This document shows, one piece after another, positions 7,058-16,036 of a stretch of 33,639 bases of DNA (position 1 is the stretch's first letter; each line of letters starts with the position of its first letter). Source of the DNA: Tangfeifania diversioriginum. Its GTDB lineage: Bacteria; Bacteroidota; Bacteroidia; Bacteroidales; Prolixibacteraceae. The notes beneath the pieces are model-generated. The model did no database searches. It was not told where the DNA came from and saw only the letters and a program-made list of their open reading frames with translations. Where the stretch lies: positions 1 to 33,639 of the forward strand of contig CAMCBW010000056.1 in NCBI GenBank assembly GCA_945873105.1. The letters run 5' to 3'. Both the position numbers and the translations under genes were made by a program.

Positions 7058-9784
7058 ATGAAAAAATCAACTGCCAATAAAAATAGTCCTGTTTCTCAGC
7101 CTTCGGAAGTAATTATTTCAAATAAAATCAGTTTCCCCATTGTTGGTATCGGTGCATCGGCTGGTGGATTGGAAGCATTGGAGCAGTTTTTCGGAAATGT
7201 GCCGAAAAATTGCGGAATTGCTTTCGTGGTCATTCAACATCTTGATCCAAACCACGCAGGAATTATGCCCGAACTTTTGCAGCGGACTACAGAGATGAAA
7301 GTGCTTCAGGTAACCGACCACCTGCGCGTTCAAGCCAATCAGGTATATGTAATACCACCAAACAAAAGCATGTCGATATTAAACGGCTGTTTGCATTTGT
7401 TTGAGCCGATTGAATTGCGTGGTTTGCGACTGCCGGTAGATTATTTTTTCCGCTCTCTTGCCCAAGACCAAAACGAAAAAAGTATAGGTGTTATTCTCTC
7501 GGGTATGGGCAGCGACGGCACCCTGGGTCTGAAGGCGATAAAGGAAAAAAACGGCCTTGTCGCGGTACAGGATCCATCGACAGCAAAATTTGACGGGATG
7601 CCGCAAAGTGCAGTCAATTCTGTGATTGTTGATATTTTGGCAACAGCCACGGAACTGCCCTCCAAATTAATCTCATTTCTTAGACTCAGTCCGACCATGG
7701 CGCAGAACACCAAGATTGATGATAAAAGCATAAGCAACCTCGAAAAAATTGTGATTTTGCTCCGGGCACAAACCGGACATGATTTTTCGATGTACAAAAA
7801 AAACACCCTGTTCCGGCGTATCGAACGGCGAATGAGCGTGCACCAAATTGATAAAATTGCCAATTACGTCCGATTTTTACAGGAAAACCCCAAAGAACTG
7901 GATATACTTTTTAAAGAATTACTAATTGGGGTAACCAATTTTTTCCGGGATGCTGCGGTGTGGAAAAAACTGAAAGAAATAGTGATCCCCGATCTATTTA
8001 ACGAATTGCCCAACGGGTACACTATACGGGCATGGATTACGGGCTGTTCCACAGGGGAAGAAGCCTATTCGCTGGCCATCGTTTTTAGGGAGGCCTACGA
8101 AAAAATAAAACACAATAAAACCTTTACCTTACAAATTTTTGCCACCGACATAGATAGCGATGCGATTGAAATAGCCCGAAAAGGCTTGTTCAGCAACAAT
8201 ATTGCTGCCGATGTTTCGCCCGAGCGGTTGAGCCAGTTTTTCTCCAAAGATGAAAACGGTTTTCGTGTAAATACTGTCATACGCGAAATGGTGGTATTTG
8301 CACCTCATGATGTGATAAAAGACCCGCCTTTTACAAAGTTGGACCTGCTTTCGTGCCGCAATTTGTTAATTTACCTGGAACCCGAATTGCAAAAAAAACT
8401 GATGAATTTGTTTCACTACAGTCTCAATGCCGGTGGAGTGATGGTGCTGGGCAGCGCCGAAAACGAAAACTCTCAAAACAACCAATTTGTCCCGCTCGAT
8501 GCCAAACTAAAACTCTACAAAAGTTCTGTAATTTCTTCAACCAACGATATAACGGACTTTCCAAGTTCATTTACCCATTCAAAGGCAATAAAACCTAAAG
8601 AAATAAAACCTGTAAAAGTGGCAGAAAACATTCAAATTCTTACCGACCAATTGCTGTTGCAGCGTTTTGCACCCGCCAGTGTTCTGATTAACCCGGAAGG
8701 CGACATCTTGTACATTACAGGCAAAACAGGCAAGTATTTAGAACCCGCAGCAGGCAAAGCAAACTGGAACATTTATGCCATGGCACGCGAAGGTTTGCGC
8801 AACGAACTTCCGGGGGCCATACGCCGGGCAAAACAAAATTACGAGGCAATAAAATTGCACAATGTAAAAGTTGGAACAAATGGCGGAACACAGTATGTTG
8901 ATGTAACACTTCAACTCATCGAAAAGCCCGATGCGATAAAGGGAACAATCATTGTTATCTTTTCTGATGTGGCAAGTATTCCAAGACCAAACATCCCTAG
9001 AACAAAAAAAGGAAATCTTTCCACCATAAGGGAACAGGAATTAGCCCTGGAGTTGCAGCGCGCCAACGAAGAGTTGCAAAGCACACGCGAAGAGATGCAG
9101 ACTACCCAGGAAGAATTAAAGTCGTCGAATGAAGAGATGCAATCGACCAACGAAGAACTTCAATCCACCAACGAAGAACTTACCACCTCGAAGGAGGAGA
9201 TGCAAAGCCTGAACGAAGAACTGCAAACCGTAAATATTGAATTGCAAAGCAAAATAACCGAATTTATGGTGGCCAGCAACGACATGAAAAACCTGTTGAA
9301 CAGCACCGACATTGCCACCCTGTTTCTCGACAAAGAATTAAATATTCGTCGCTTTACCGATTCAATTACCAAATTGTTCAAATTACGGCCTACCGATATT
9401 GGCCGGCCGTTTACCGACATGGTCACCGATTTGTTGTACCCCGAAATAGCCGGTCATGCCCTTGAAGTATTGCGCACGCTTGTGTTCAAAGAAACCGACA
9501 TTTCAACAAACGATGGGCGGTGGTTTACCGTCCGGATCATGCCCTACCGCACCCACGACGACCACATTGATGGGCTGGTACTCACATTTATTGATATTAC
9601 CAAAGCAAAAAAGCTGGAAGCCGAATCAGCAACAGCAAACTGCAATGAAAGGGGAAAGCAAGCATCAGATTTAATAATCGCTGACCAGGAAGTTGTTTTT
9701 CAGCATGATGAGAAAGAAAAATTACAAGCCGAATTAAATAAGGCAATAGAGCTGTTAAAAAAACATAATCTCTATAAACCATGA
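7058..9784 (+). CDS. CheB-CheR fusion with coiled coil and PAS domain
   Basis: Domain order in 908 residues: CheB methylesterase (about 22-215; catalytic Ser34 in GIGASAGG, His61 in IQHLDP, Asp153 in GMGSDG); CheR methyltransferase (about 225-475; RRIERRM, SAM motif TGCSTGEEAYSLA, FATDID, LDLLSCRNLLIYL); a PAS-like linker; a long Glu/Gln-rich coiled coil of NEELQSTNEE-type heptads (about 665-735); and a PAS domain (about 738-850). There is no receiver domain before CheB. Such fusions combine both glutamyl-modifying activities normally used on chemoreceptors, but no receptor, CheA or CheW gene is in the window. The stop overlaps the next start (ATGA), implying tight co-expression with the hybrid kinase. 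Targets are unknown. Confidence 0.92.
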   Translation: MKKSTANKNSPVSQPSEVIISNKISFPIVGIGASAGGLEALEQFFGNVPKNCGIAFVVIQHLDPNHAGIMPELLQRTTEMKVLQVTDHLRVQANQVYVIPPNKSMSILNGCLHLFEPIELRGLRLPVDYFFRSLAQDQNEKSIGVILSGMGSDGTLGLKAIKEKNGLVAVQDPSTAKFDGMPQSAVNSVIVDILATATELPSKLISFLRLSPTMAQNTKIDDKSISNLEKIVILLRAQTGHDFSMYKKNTLFRRIERRMSVHQIDKIANYVRFLQENPKELDILFKELLIGVTNFFRDAAVWKKLKEIVIPDLFNELPNGYTIRAWITGCSTGEEAYSLAIVFREAYEKIKHNKTFTLQIFATDIDSDAIEIARKGLFSNNIAADVSPERLSQFFSKDENGFRVNTVIREMVVFAPHDVIKDPPFTKLDLLSCRNLLIYLEPELQKKLMNLFHYSLNAGGVMVLGSAENENSQNNQFVPLDAKLKLYKSSVISSTNDITDFPSSFTHSKAIKPKEIKPVKVAENIQILTDQLLLQRFAPASVLINPEGDILYITGKTGKYLEPAAGKANWNIYAMAREGLRNELPGAIRRAKQNYEAIKLHNVKVGTNGGTQYVDVTLQLIEKPDAIKGTIIVIFSDVASIPRPNIPRTKKGNLSTIREQELALELQRANEELQSTREEMQTTQEELKSSNEEMQSTNEELQSTNEELTTSKEEMQSLNEELQTVNIELQSKITEFMVASNDMKNLLNSTDIATLFLDKELNIRRFTDSITKLFKLRPTDIGRPFTDMVTDLLYPEIAGHALEVLRTLVFKETDISTNDGRWFTVRIMPYRTHDDHIDGLVLTFIDITKAKKLEAESATANCNERGKQASDLIIADQEVVFQHDEKEKLQAELNKAIELLKKHNLYKP

Positions 9785-12700
9785 ACAAGCAAAACGGTAA
9801 ACCTGAAGATGCTGCATTGCTTCGCAAAAAGGCAGAAGAAAAATTAAAATTACGCAGAGACGTTGCATGCAATGTCTCTACAGATTCAAAATCAGAACCC
9901 GACCTGCTGAAACTGATTTACGAATTGGAAGTGCATCAGATCGAACTCGAAATGCAAAACGAAGAACTTGTCATTGCAAAGGAAAGGGCTGAGCTGGCAG
10001 AAGAAAAATATACCGAGCTCTATGATTTTGCGCCTTCAGGGTACATTGCACTCTCCAAAAAAGGTGAAATTCTGGAACTGAATTTCGCTGCCGCCAATAT
10101 GCTTGAAAAGGAACGTACAAAACTGATAAATAAGCGATTTGATTATTTTGTTTCGGTTGATACGCAAACGACCTTTAATCTCTTTTTAATCGATGTTTTT
10201 ACAAGCAAAGTAAAATTAAGCTGCGAAGTAATCATAGCCACCGAAGGCAATTTGCCGATTTATGTAAATATCGACGGTATTGTTAGTCAGAACAATGAAT
10301 TGTGTCTTTTGACTTTGAATGATATTACAGAAAGAATTCGTGCAAAGAAAGAATTACAGGCAAGCGAAAAAAAATTCTGGACATTGTCGGAAAATTCCCC
10401 TGCAGTTATTTACAGGATGCTGCTTAAACCCTCTATGAAATTTGTTTATGTAAGTCCGGTAGTAACTGAAATTACAGGTTATACACCCGAAGATCATTAT
10501 GCCGACCCTGACTTAGGCTTCAAACTAGTACATCCCGACGACCGGATGATCCTTGAAAATTCAACCCATAAAACACAGGGTGAACCAATTGTAATGCGTT
10601 GGGTAAAAAAAGATGGAAAGACCATCTGGACAGAACAGCGAAATGTATTGGTTTTTGATGACGAAGGTGATCCGATCTCCATTGAAGGAATTGCAATAGA
10701 TATAACTTTACAGAAGGAGGCAGAAATTGAGCTTATCAAAGCCAAAGAACAAGCCGAAGAAAGCGAAAAGAAGTATAGGCAGCTGTACGATTCAAATCAA
10801 ATGCCGATCTCAATTTTTGAAATTGATTCGTTGAAATTCCTATCGGTAAACAATGCCATGATGCAAAAATATGGCTACACCAATGAAGAATTTCTAACCA
10901 TGACTATTCTGGATATCAGGCCTCCATCCGAAATAGAAAAAGTGAAACTAGCGGCCAGGAAAACTGATGAAGGTCTTGTAAATGCCGGCATATATCTTCA
11001 CAAAAAGAAAAACGGAGAAATCATCCATGTGGAAATTATCAGGTGCGAAATAGTTTACGATGGGAAAAGGGCAAAACTGGTTTTTGCCAATGATGTAAGT
11101 GAAAGAATAAAGATCGAGCAGGAGCTTTTACAAGTCAACAATGAATTACAAACAGCCATTGAGCAAATCAAAGAAAGCGAAGAAAAATACCGGAATATTG
11201 TTTCCATTTTACCTGATGGCGTAGTTATACATCAGGAGGGCATCGTTGTTTTTGAAAATGAGTCGGCAAGAAGAATTTTAAAAGCCAAAGATGGTGAAAG
11301 TTTAATCGGTAAAAATGCGATTGATTTTGTTCACCCAAAATCCAGGCAATTAGCCATTGGTCGCATTAACAAAGCGCTTACAGACCATCTGCAAGCCAAT
11401 CCTATGGAGGAGATTTTCCTGGATTTTGCAGGTAATTCTGTTGATGTACTGGTTACTGGCATTCCAATTAATTATGAAGGGAAAAACTCAAAATTATCTG
11501 TGTTTACCGACATTACTGAACGAAAGCAATCAGAACTTGCACTTAAACGGACTCAATCACTCCTGAAATCAAGTATTGAAAGCCTGCAGGACAATGTGTT
11601 TCTCGCAATTGATAAAAACTATTGCTACCTGAATTTTAACAAAGCACATTGGAATGCAATGAATTTCGCCTACAATGCGGATATTCAGATTGGCTTAAAT
11701 ACATTGGATTTTATTACCAATGATGCCGACAGAAAAAAAACCAAGGAAGGCTATGACAGTGCAATGAGTGGAAAGGCCCTATCGCAGATTGCAATGTACG
11801 GTGATGAAAAACCGGCCTATTATGAAAGCTTTTTTAATCCGATTTATGATGAGAACAATCATATTATTGGCGCCACGTGCTTATCCAACAACATCAGCGC
11901 ACGTTTGCAGTCAGAGGTAGAGATCAGGGCATCACAGCAATTGTTGAAAAAAGTCCTGTCAAGCCTGCTGGATGCAGTCTTCATTATTGATGCCGCTACG
12001 GTGGAGATCATCGACTGCAATCCGGCTGCTACAACGATCTTTGGCTATACCCGTGAGGAGATGATGGGTAAAACAACTGCATTTATGCACGTTGACCTGC
12101 AAGCCCTGGATCAATTTAGGCACCTTCTCTACTCCGCTGTAGAAGAAAAAGGATTCTTATTCCTGACGGATTATCATATGAGACGCAAGGATACCAGTAT
12201 TTTCCCAACAGAACATAGTGTAATACCCATCTATGACGAAAATGGCAAACGAACTGGTTGGGTAAGTACCATACGCGATATAACCGAACGCAAACAGGCA
12301 GAAGAAGCAATAAAAAAAGCGGGGTTTCACTATCAGGCGCTTATTGAAAAAGCTCCTGATGGTATTGCACTTATCGGTGCAGAAGGGAACTTCAAATATA
12401 CAAGTCCTGCTGCAAAAAAAATGTTTGGCTATAACCAAACGGATGAAGTTTCGGGCAATCCAGCCGAACACACGCATCCTGATGATTTACAAATGGTAGT
12501 GGTAGAATTGGGAAAAATATTTGGAGACCCTTCCCATACCCCTACCCTTGAATATCGGGTTAAAGACAAAATTGGCCAATGGCATTGGGTAGAAACGACC
12601 TTCAGCAATTTGTTGGCTGATCCGAGCGTAGAGTCAATCGTGCTGAATTTCCACGACATCACCGAACGTAAGTTGATGGAAGATACACAGGCTTTCCTGT

Positions 12701-15700
12701 TGCAAATCAGCAATCCTGGTTCCGACGAAAATTTCTTCGAATCACTGGCAAAATACCTTTCCCAATCCCTTGACATGGAGTATGTCTGTATTGATTTGCT
12801 GGAAGGGGACAGGCTGACTGCCAAAACACTTGCCATATACAATGAAGGGAATTTTGACCCGAATGTCTCGTACGCGTTGAAAGACACACCCTGTGGAGAG
12901 GTGATAGGAAATCACATTTGCTGTTACCCGCGAGAAGTCCGCAGTTTATTTCCTAAAGATAGTGCACTTGAAGATATAAAGGCCGAAAGCTATATTGGCA
13001 CTACGCTTTGGAGTTTTGATGGTCAACCAATCGGACTAATTGCCGTTATTGGTCAGAAGCCATTGCAAAATCAGGAATCGGCCGCTGCAGTACTAAAACT
13101 GGTATCGCTGCGGGCTGCAGGCAAACTGGAAGCAACACTGGCAGAAGAAAAGGTAAGGGAGAGCGAAGAAAAATTCAGGGTTCTAATAAAATCTACCTCA
13201 GTTGGCATTTACCTGACCGACTTAAATGGCAAATGTACTTTTGTCAATCCGAAATGGTGCGAAATGGCTCAGTTGACCTATGATGAAGCCTTGAGAGATG
13301 GTTGGATCAATGGAATTTATGAGGAAGACCGTGAGAAAGTTTTTGAAAACTGGCAGAAAATGATTGCCTCTGATGGAAACTGGGGCTATGAATATCGCTT
13401 TGGTACACCCGAAAATTTATCTTGGGTTTATGGAACAGCAAAAAGTTACAAAAATGAATCCGGAGATATTGTAGGTTTTATTGGTTCCAATGTTGATATT
13501 ACTGAGCGGAAGCAATCGGAAGCAATCATCAGGGATATTATTGAAAAAAATCCGATGTCAATTCAGATTCTGGATATGGAAGGTTATCAGGTTCAGATAA
13601 ATCCGGCACATACCAAGCTTTTTGGAGTAGAGCCACCATCCAACTATTCAATTTTCAAAGATTCACAATTATTGGCCCACGGATTTGTCAAATTTTTCGA
13701 ACGGATTAAAAAAGGAGAAGTGGTTTACTTCCCCGATTCCTACTACAATGTTCATGATGTCGACCCATCCTACCCTAATTCTCCGGTATGGGTTAAAGCA
13801 CTGGGCTTCACCTTAAATGATATGAGCGGGAACCCCTATAGAATAGTTATCATGCATGAAAACATTACTGAACGCAAAAACGCAGAAGCATTGTTGAATG
13901 ATATTATTGAAAATAATCCGATGTCGATTCAAGTTGTAGATAAAGAAGGATATACGCAAAGAGGCAATCCTGCTTTTGTCGAACTCTTCGGTGCTGTTCC
14001 TCCTCCTCATTTTTCAATTTTTGATGATTTAAAAAGTAAAAGCACTGAATTGGGAAATTTAGTTTCGCTTGTTAAAAATGGAGTGATTGTGCATTTGCCG
14101 GATATCTATTTCAATGCACATGATGCCATTGCAGAGGCACCCGATATTCCGCTTTGGATTCGGGCACTGATATTCCCCTTGAGGGATACTTCAGGTAATC
14201 CAGAACGTTTTGTTTTCATGCACGAAAACATTACAGAACGCAAGTTTGCTGAGCAGGAACTTATGAAAGCAAAAGAACTTGCTGAAGAAAGTGAGAAAAA
14301 ATTCAGGGAAATGGCAGAGCTGTTGCCACAGATAGTTTTTGAAACTGATGTACAGGGTAATCTCACCTATGTAAACAAGTTCGCTTATAAAATGACTGGC
14401 TATTCTGAACAGGATTCGATAATCGGTAAAAACACTTTGGATTTTTATATCCCTGAGGATAGGGAAAGGGCTTTGCAAAACATTAAGATGAACTTTACGA
14501 GCGGAAAACACCTGGAAAGCAATGAATACACCATGATTCGCAAGGATGGTTCCACCTTTAATATTTTAGTTTACTCAAATCCCATTTTTAAGGATGCTAA
14601 ACCTGTTGGGTTGCGGGGAATTATTGTGGATATTTCTGAACTGAAGCAAACAGAACAGGAATTAATCAAAGCAAAACTTCATGCCGAGGAAAGCGACCGC
14701 CTCAAATCAGCATTTTTAGCCAATATGAGCCACGAAATCCGCACACCAATGAACGGGATCTTAGGTTTTTCCGAATTACTGAAAGAACCCGGCTTAACGG
14801 GGGATCAACAGCAAATGTATATTGGCATCATTGAGAAAAGCGGACTACGCATGCTCAACATCATCAACAACATCATTGATATTTCGAAAATTGAAGCCGG
14901 GCTTGTTAAACTATACATCAAAGAATCAAACATCAACGAGCAATTCGAATACATCTACACTTTTTTCAAGCCTGAAGTGGAAGCCAAAGGGATGAAGCTC
15001 ACTTTCAAAAATACCCTTGCTGCAAAAGAGGCGATCATCCGCACTGACTCCGAAAAACTGTATGCCATCCTCACCAATCTTGTGAAGAATGCCATCAAAT
15101 ACACCAACGAGGGTTCCATTGAATTTGGGTACAACATGGTAGAGACGTTGCATGCAGAGACGTTGCATGCAACGTCTCTACTTGCAACGTCTCCACATTC
15201 GTTGCAATTTTATGTAAAAGACACAGGTATTGGGATTCCAAAAGAGCGGCAGTCAGCCATATTTGAGCGTTTCATACAGGCCGATGTATCGGATAAGATG
15301 GCCTACCAGGGGGCTGGTTTGGGCCTGGCCATCACCAAAGCTTACGTGGAGATGCTTGGCGGTACAATTTGGGTTGACAGCGAAGTAGGAAGAGGATCCA
15401 CCTTCTATTTCACCTTACCCTACCATGCAGGACCGGATGAAAAGAAAGCGGTTGGAAAAGCTGTTACGCTGCCAAACGAAAGGAATCAGGTCAATCCCAA
15501 AGTTCCTGGACTCAACATAATCATTGCAGAGGATGATGAAACATCTGAAATGCTTATTTACATCACCCTCAGAGAGTTTGGCAAGGAAATTGTCAAAGTT
15601 AAAACAGGCATTGAGGCGGTAGAAATTTGCCAAAATAGACCAGACATAGATTTAATACTTATGGACATTCAAATGCCAGGTTTGAATGGCTATGAAGCCA

Positions 15701-15870
15701 CAAAGCTGATCCGCGAGTTTAACAAAAACGTCGTCATCATCGCACAAACAGCTTTTGGAATGTCCGGAGACAGGGAAAAGGCTATAAATTCGGGATGCAA
15801 CGCCTACCTGTCCAAACCCATTGATAAAAATGAGTTGTTGTCATTGATACAAATGTATTTTGGGAAATGA
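9781..15870 (+). CDS. Giant cytoplasmic multi-PAS/GAF hybrid histidine kinase
   Basis: The 2029-residue protein has no membrane segment. A leader with HELEVHQIELEMQNEEL-like sequence (about 45-65) is followed by PAS repeats at about 75-183, 194-310, 327-443, 467-583, 594-708, 721-837 and 851-964; a GAF domain at 967-1120; PAS at 1129-1245, 1249-1365, 1371-1487 and 1505-1620; HisKA with phospho-acceptor His1651 in NMSHEIRTPMNG; HATPase with N box NLVKNAIKYTNEG (1766-1778), DTGIGIP and GAGLGLAIT; and a C-terminal receiver with Asp1962 in LMDIQMPG. Most PAS units end in DITERK. PAS 9 and 10 are near duplicates (DIIEKNPMSIQ and DIIENNPMSIQ). Palindromic repeats are embedded at residues 26-33 and about 1787-1806. 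It likely integrates several cytoplasmic signals together with the CheB-CheR protein; the output is unknown. Confidence 0.93.
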   Translation: MNKQNGKPEDAALLRKKAEEKLKLRRDVACNVSTDSKSEPDLLKLIYELEVHQIELEMQNEELVIAKERAELAEEKYTELYDFAPSGYIALSKKGEILELNFAAANMLEKERTKLINKRFDYFVSVDTQTTFNLFLIDVFTSKVKLSCEVIIATEGNLPIYVNIDGIVSQNNELCLLTLNDITERIRAKKELQASEKKFWTLSENSPAVIYRMLLKPSMKFVYVSPVVTEITGYTPEDHYADPDLGFKLVHPDDRMILENSTHKTQGEPIVMRWVKKDGKTIWTEQRNVLVFDDEGDPISIEGIAIDITLQKEAEIELIKAKEQAEESEKKYRQLYDSNQMPISIFEIDSLKFLSVNNAMMQKYGYTNEEFLTMTILDIRPPSEIEKVKLAARKTDEGLVNAGIYLHKKKNGEIIHVEIIRCEIVYDGKRAKLVFANDVSERIKIEQELLQVNNELQTAIEQIKESEEKYRNIVSILPDGVVIHQEGIVVFENESARRILKAKDGESLIGKNAIDFVHPKSRQLAIGRINKALTDHLQANPMEEIFLDFAGNSVDVLVTGIPINYEGKNSKLSVFTDITERKQSELALKRTQSLLKSSIESLQDNVFLAIDKNYCYLNFNKAHWNAMNFAYNADIQIGLNTLDFITNDADRKKTKEGYDSAMSGKALSQIAMYGDEKPAYYESFFNPIYDENNHIIGATCLSNNISARLQSEVEIRASQQLLKKVLSSLLDAVFIIDAATVEIIDCNPAATTIFGYTREEMMGKTTAFMHVDLQALDQFRHLLYSAVEEKGFLFLTDYHMRRKDTSIFPTEHSVIPIYDENGKRTGWVSTIRDITERKQAEEAIKKAGFHYQALIEKAPDGIALIGAEGNFKYTSPAAKKMFGYNQTDEVSGNPAEHTHPDDLQMVVVELGKIFGDPSHTPTLEYRVKDKIGQWHWVETTFSNLLADPSVESIVLNFHDITERKLMEDTQAFLLQISNPGSDENFFESLAKYLSQSLDMEYVCIDLLEGDRLTAKTLAIYNEGNFDPNVSYALKDTPCGEVIGNHICCYPREVRSLFPKDSALEDIKAESYIGTTLWSFDGQPIGLIAVIGQKPLQNQESAAAVLKLVSLRAAGKLEATLAEEKVRESEEKFRVLIKSTSVGIYLTDLNGKCTFVNPKWCEMAQLTYDEALRDGWINGIYEEDREKVFENWQKMIASDGNWGYEYRFGTPENLSWVYGTAKSYKNESGDIVGFIGSNVDITERKQSEAIIRDIIEKNPMSIQILDMEGYQVQINPAHTKLFGVEPPSNYSIFKDSQLLAHGFVKFFERIKKGEVVYFPDSYYNVHDVDPSYPNSPVWVKALGFTLNDMSGNPYRIVIMHENITERKNAEALLNDIIENNPMSIQVVDKEGYTQRGNPAFVELFGAVPPPHFSIFDDLKSKSTELGNLVSLVKNGVIVHLPDIYFNAHDAIAEAPDIPLWIRALIFPLRDTSGNPERFVFMHENITERKFAEQELMKAKELAEESEKKFREMAELLPQIVFETDVQGNLTYVNKFAYKMTGYSEQDSIIGKNTLDFYIPEDRERALQNIKMNFTSGKHLESNEYTMIRKDGSTFNILVYSNPIFKDAKPVGLRGIIVDISELKQTEQELIKAKLHAEESDRLKSAFLANMSHEIRTPMNGILGFSELLKEPGLTGDQQQMYIGIIEKSGLRMLNIINNIIDISKIEAGLVKLYIKESNINEQFEYIYTFFKPEVEAKGMKLTFKNTLAAKEAIIRTDSEKLYAILTNLVKNAIKYTNEGSIEFGYNMVETLHAETLHATSLLATSPHSLQFYVKDTGIGIPKERQSAIFERFIQADVSDKMAYQGAGLGLAITKAYVEMLGGTIWVDSEVGRGSTFYFTLPYHAGPDEKKAVGKAVTLPNERNQVNPKVPGLNIIIAEDDETSEMLIYITLREFGKEIVKVKTGIEAVEICQNRPDIDLILMDIQMPGLNGYEATKLIREFNKNVVIIAQTAFGMSGDREKAINSGCNAYLSKPIDKNELLSLIQMYFGK
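9856..9879. repeat. AGAGACGTTGCA palindrome inside the kinase gene, copy 1
   Basis: A 24-bp palindrome (AGAGACGTTGCA followed by TGCAATGTCTCT) with a single mismatch. It encodes RDVACNVS, in the reading frame that starts at its first base, within a variable stretch before the conserved ELEVHQIELEM segment. Confidence 0.9.
15139..15193. repeat. AGAGACGTTGCA palindrome cluster inside the kinase ATPase domain
   Basis: A perfect 24-bp palindrome (15156-15179: AGAGACGTTGCA then its reverse complement) is preceded by a direct copy of its left half (15139-15155) and followed by a second right half (15182-15193). It encodes the residues around ETLHAETLHATSLLATS, in a different frame from copy 1, between the N box and DTGIGIP where loop length is tolerant. 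Confidence 0.92.
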
Positions 15871-15881
15871 TCCGGGAATAA

Positions 15882-16000
15882 AAGTGCCTAAAGTGAACTA
15901 AAGTGCCTAGAGTGCCTAAAGTTATGGTTTCCCTACAACTTAACATTGTGGCGTAAGTACTTTAGGCACTCTAGGCATTTTAGGCATTCTAGGCACTTAG
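15882..16000 (+). repeat. ~118-bp AAGTGCCTA-arm element, copy 2
   Basis: Arms AAGTGCCTAAAGT and AGTGCCTAGAGTGCCTA on the left, and ACTTTAGGCACTCTAGGCA with further units on the right, surround a core that partly matches copy 3 (TCC, TGGC, AAGTACTTTAGG in register). It starts about 10 bp after the kinase stop and ends just before the GNAT-like gene. The short ORFs read across it (FRHSRH-type peptides) are artefacts. Confidence 0.8.
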
Positions 16001-16036
16001 TTCCACTTCTCAAAAACTTTTTTATTTTTGTTCTCT

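Noticed and set aside
9781-15870. Possible frameshift or fusion artefact creating the 2029-residue kinase
   Set aside because: The frame is continuous with regular PAS spacing and each linker is family-typical; multi-PAS kinases of this size are known.
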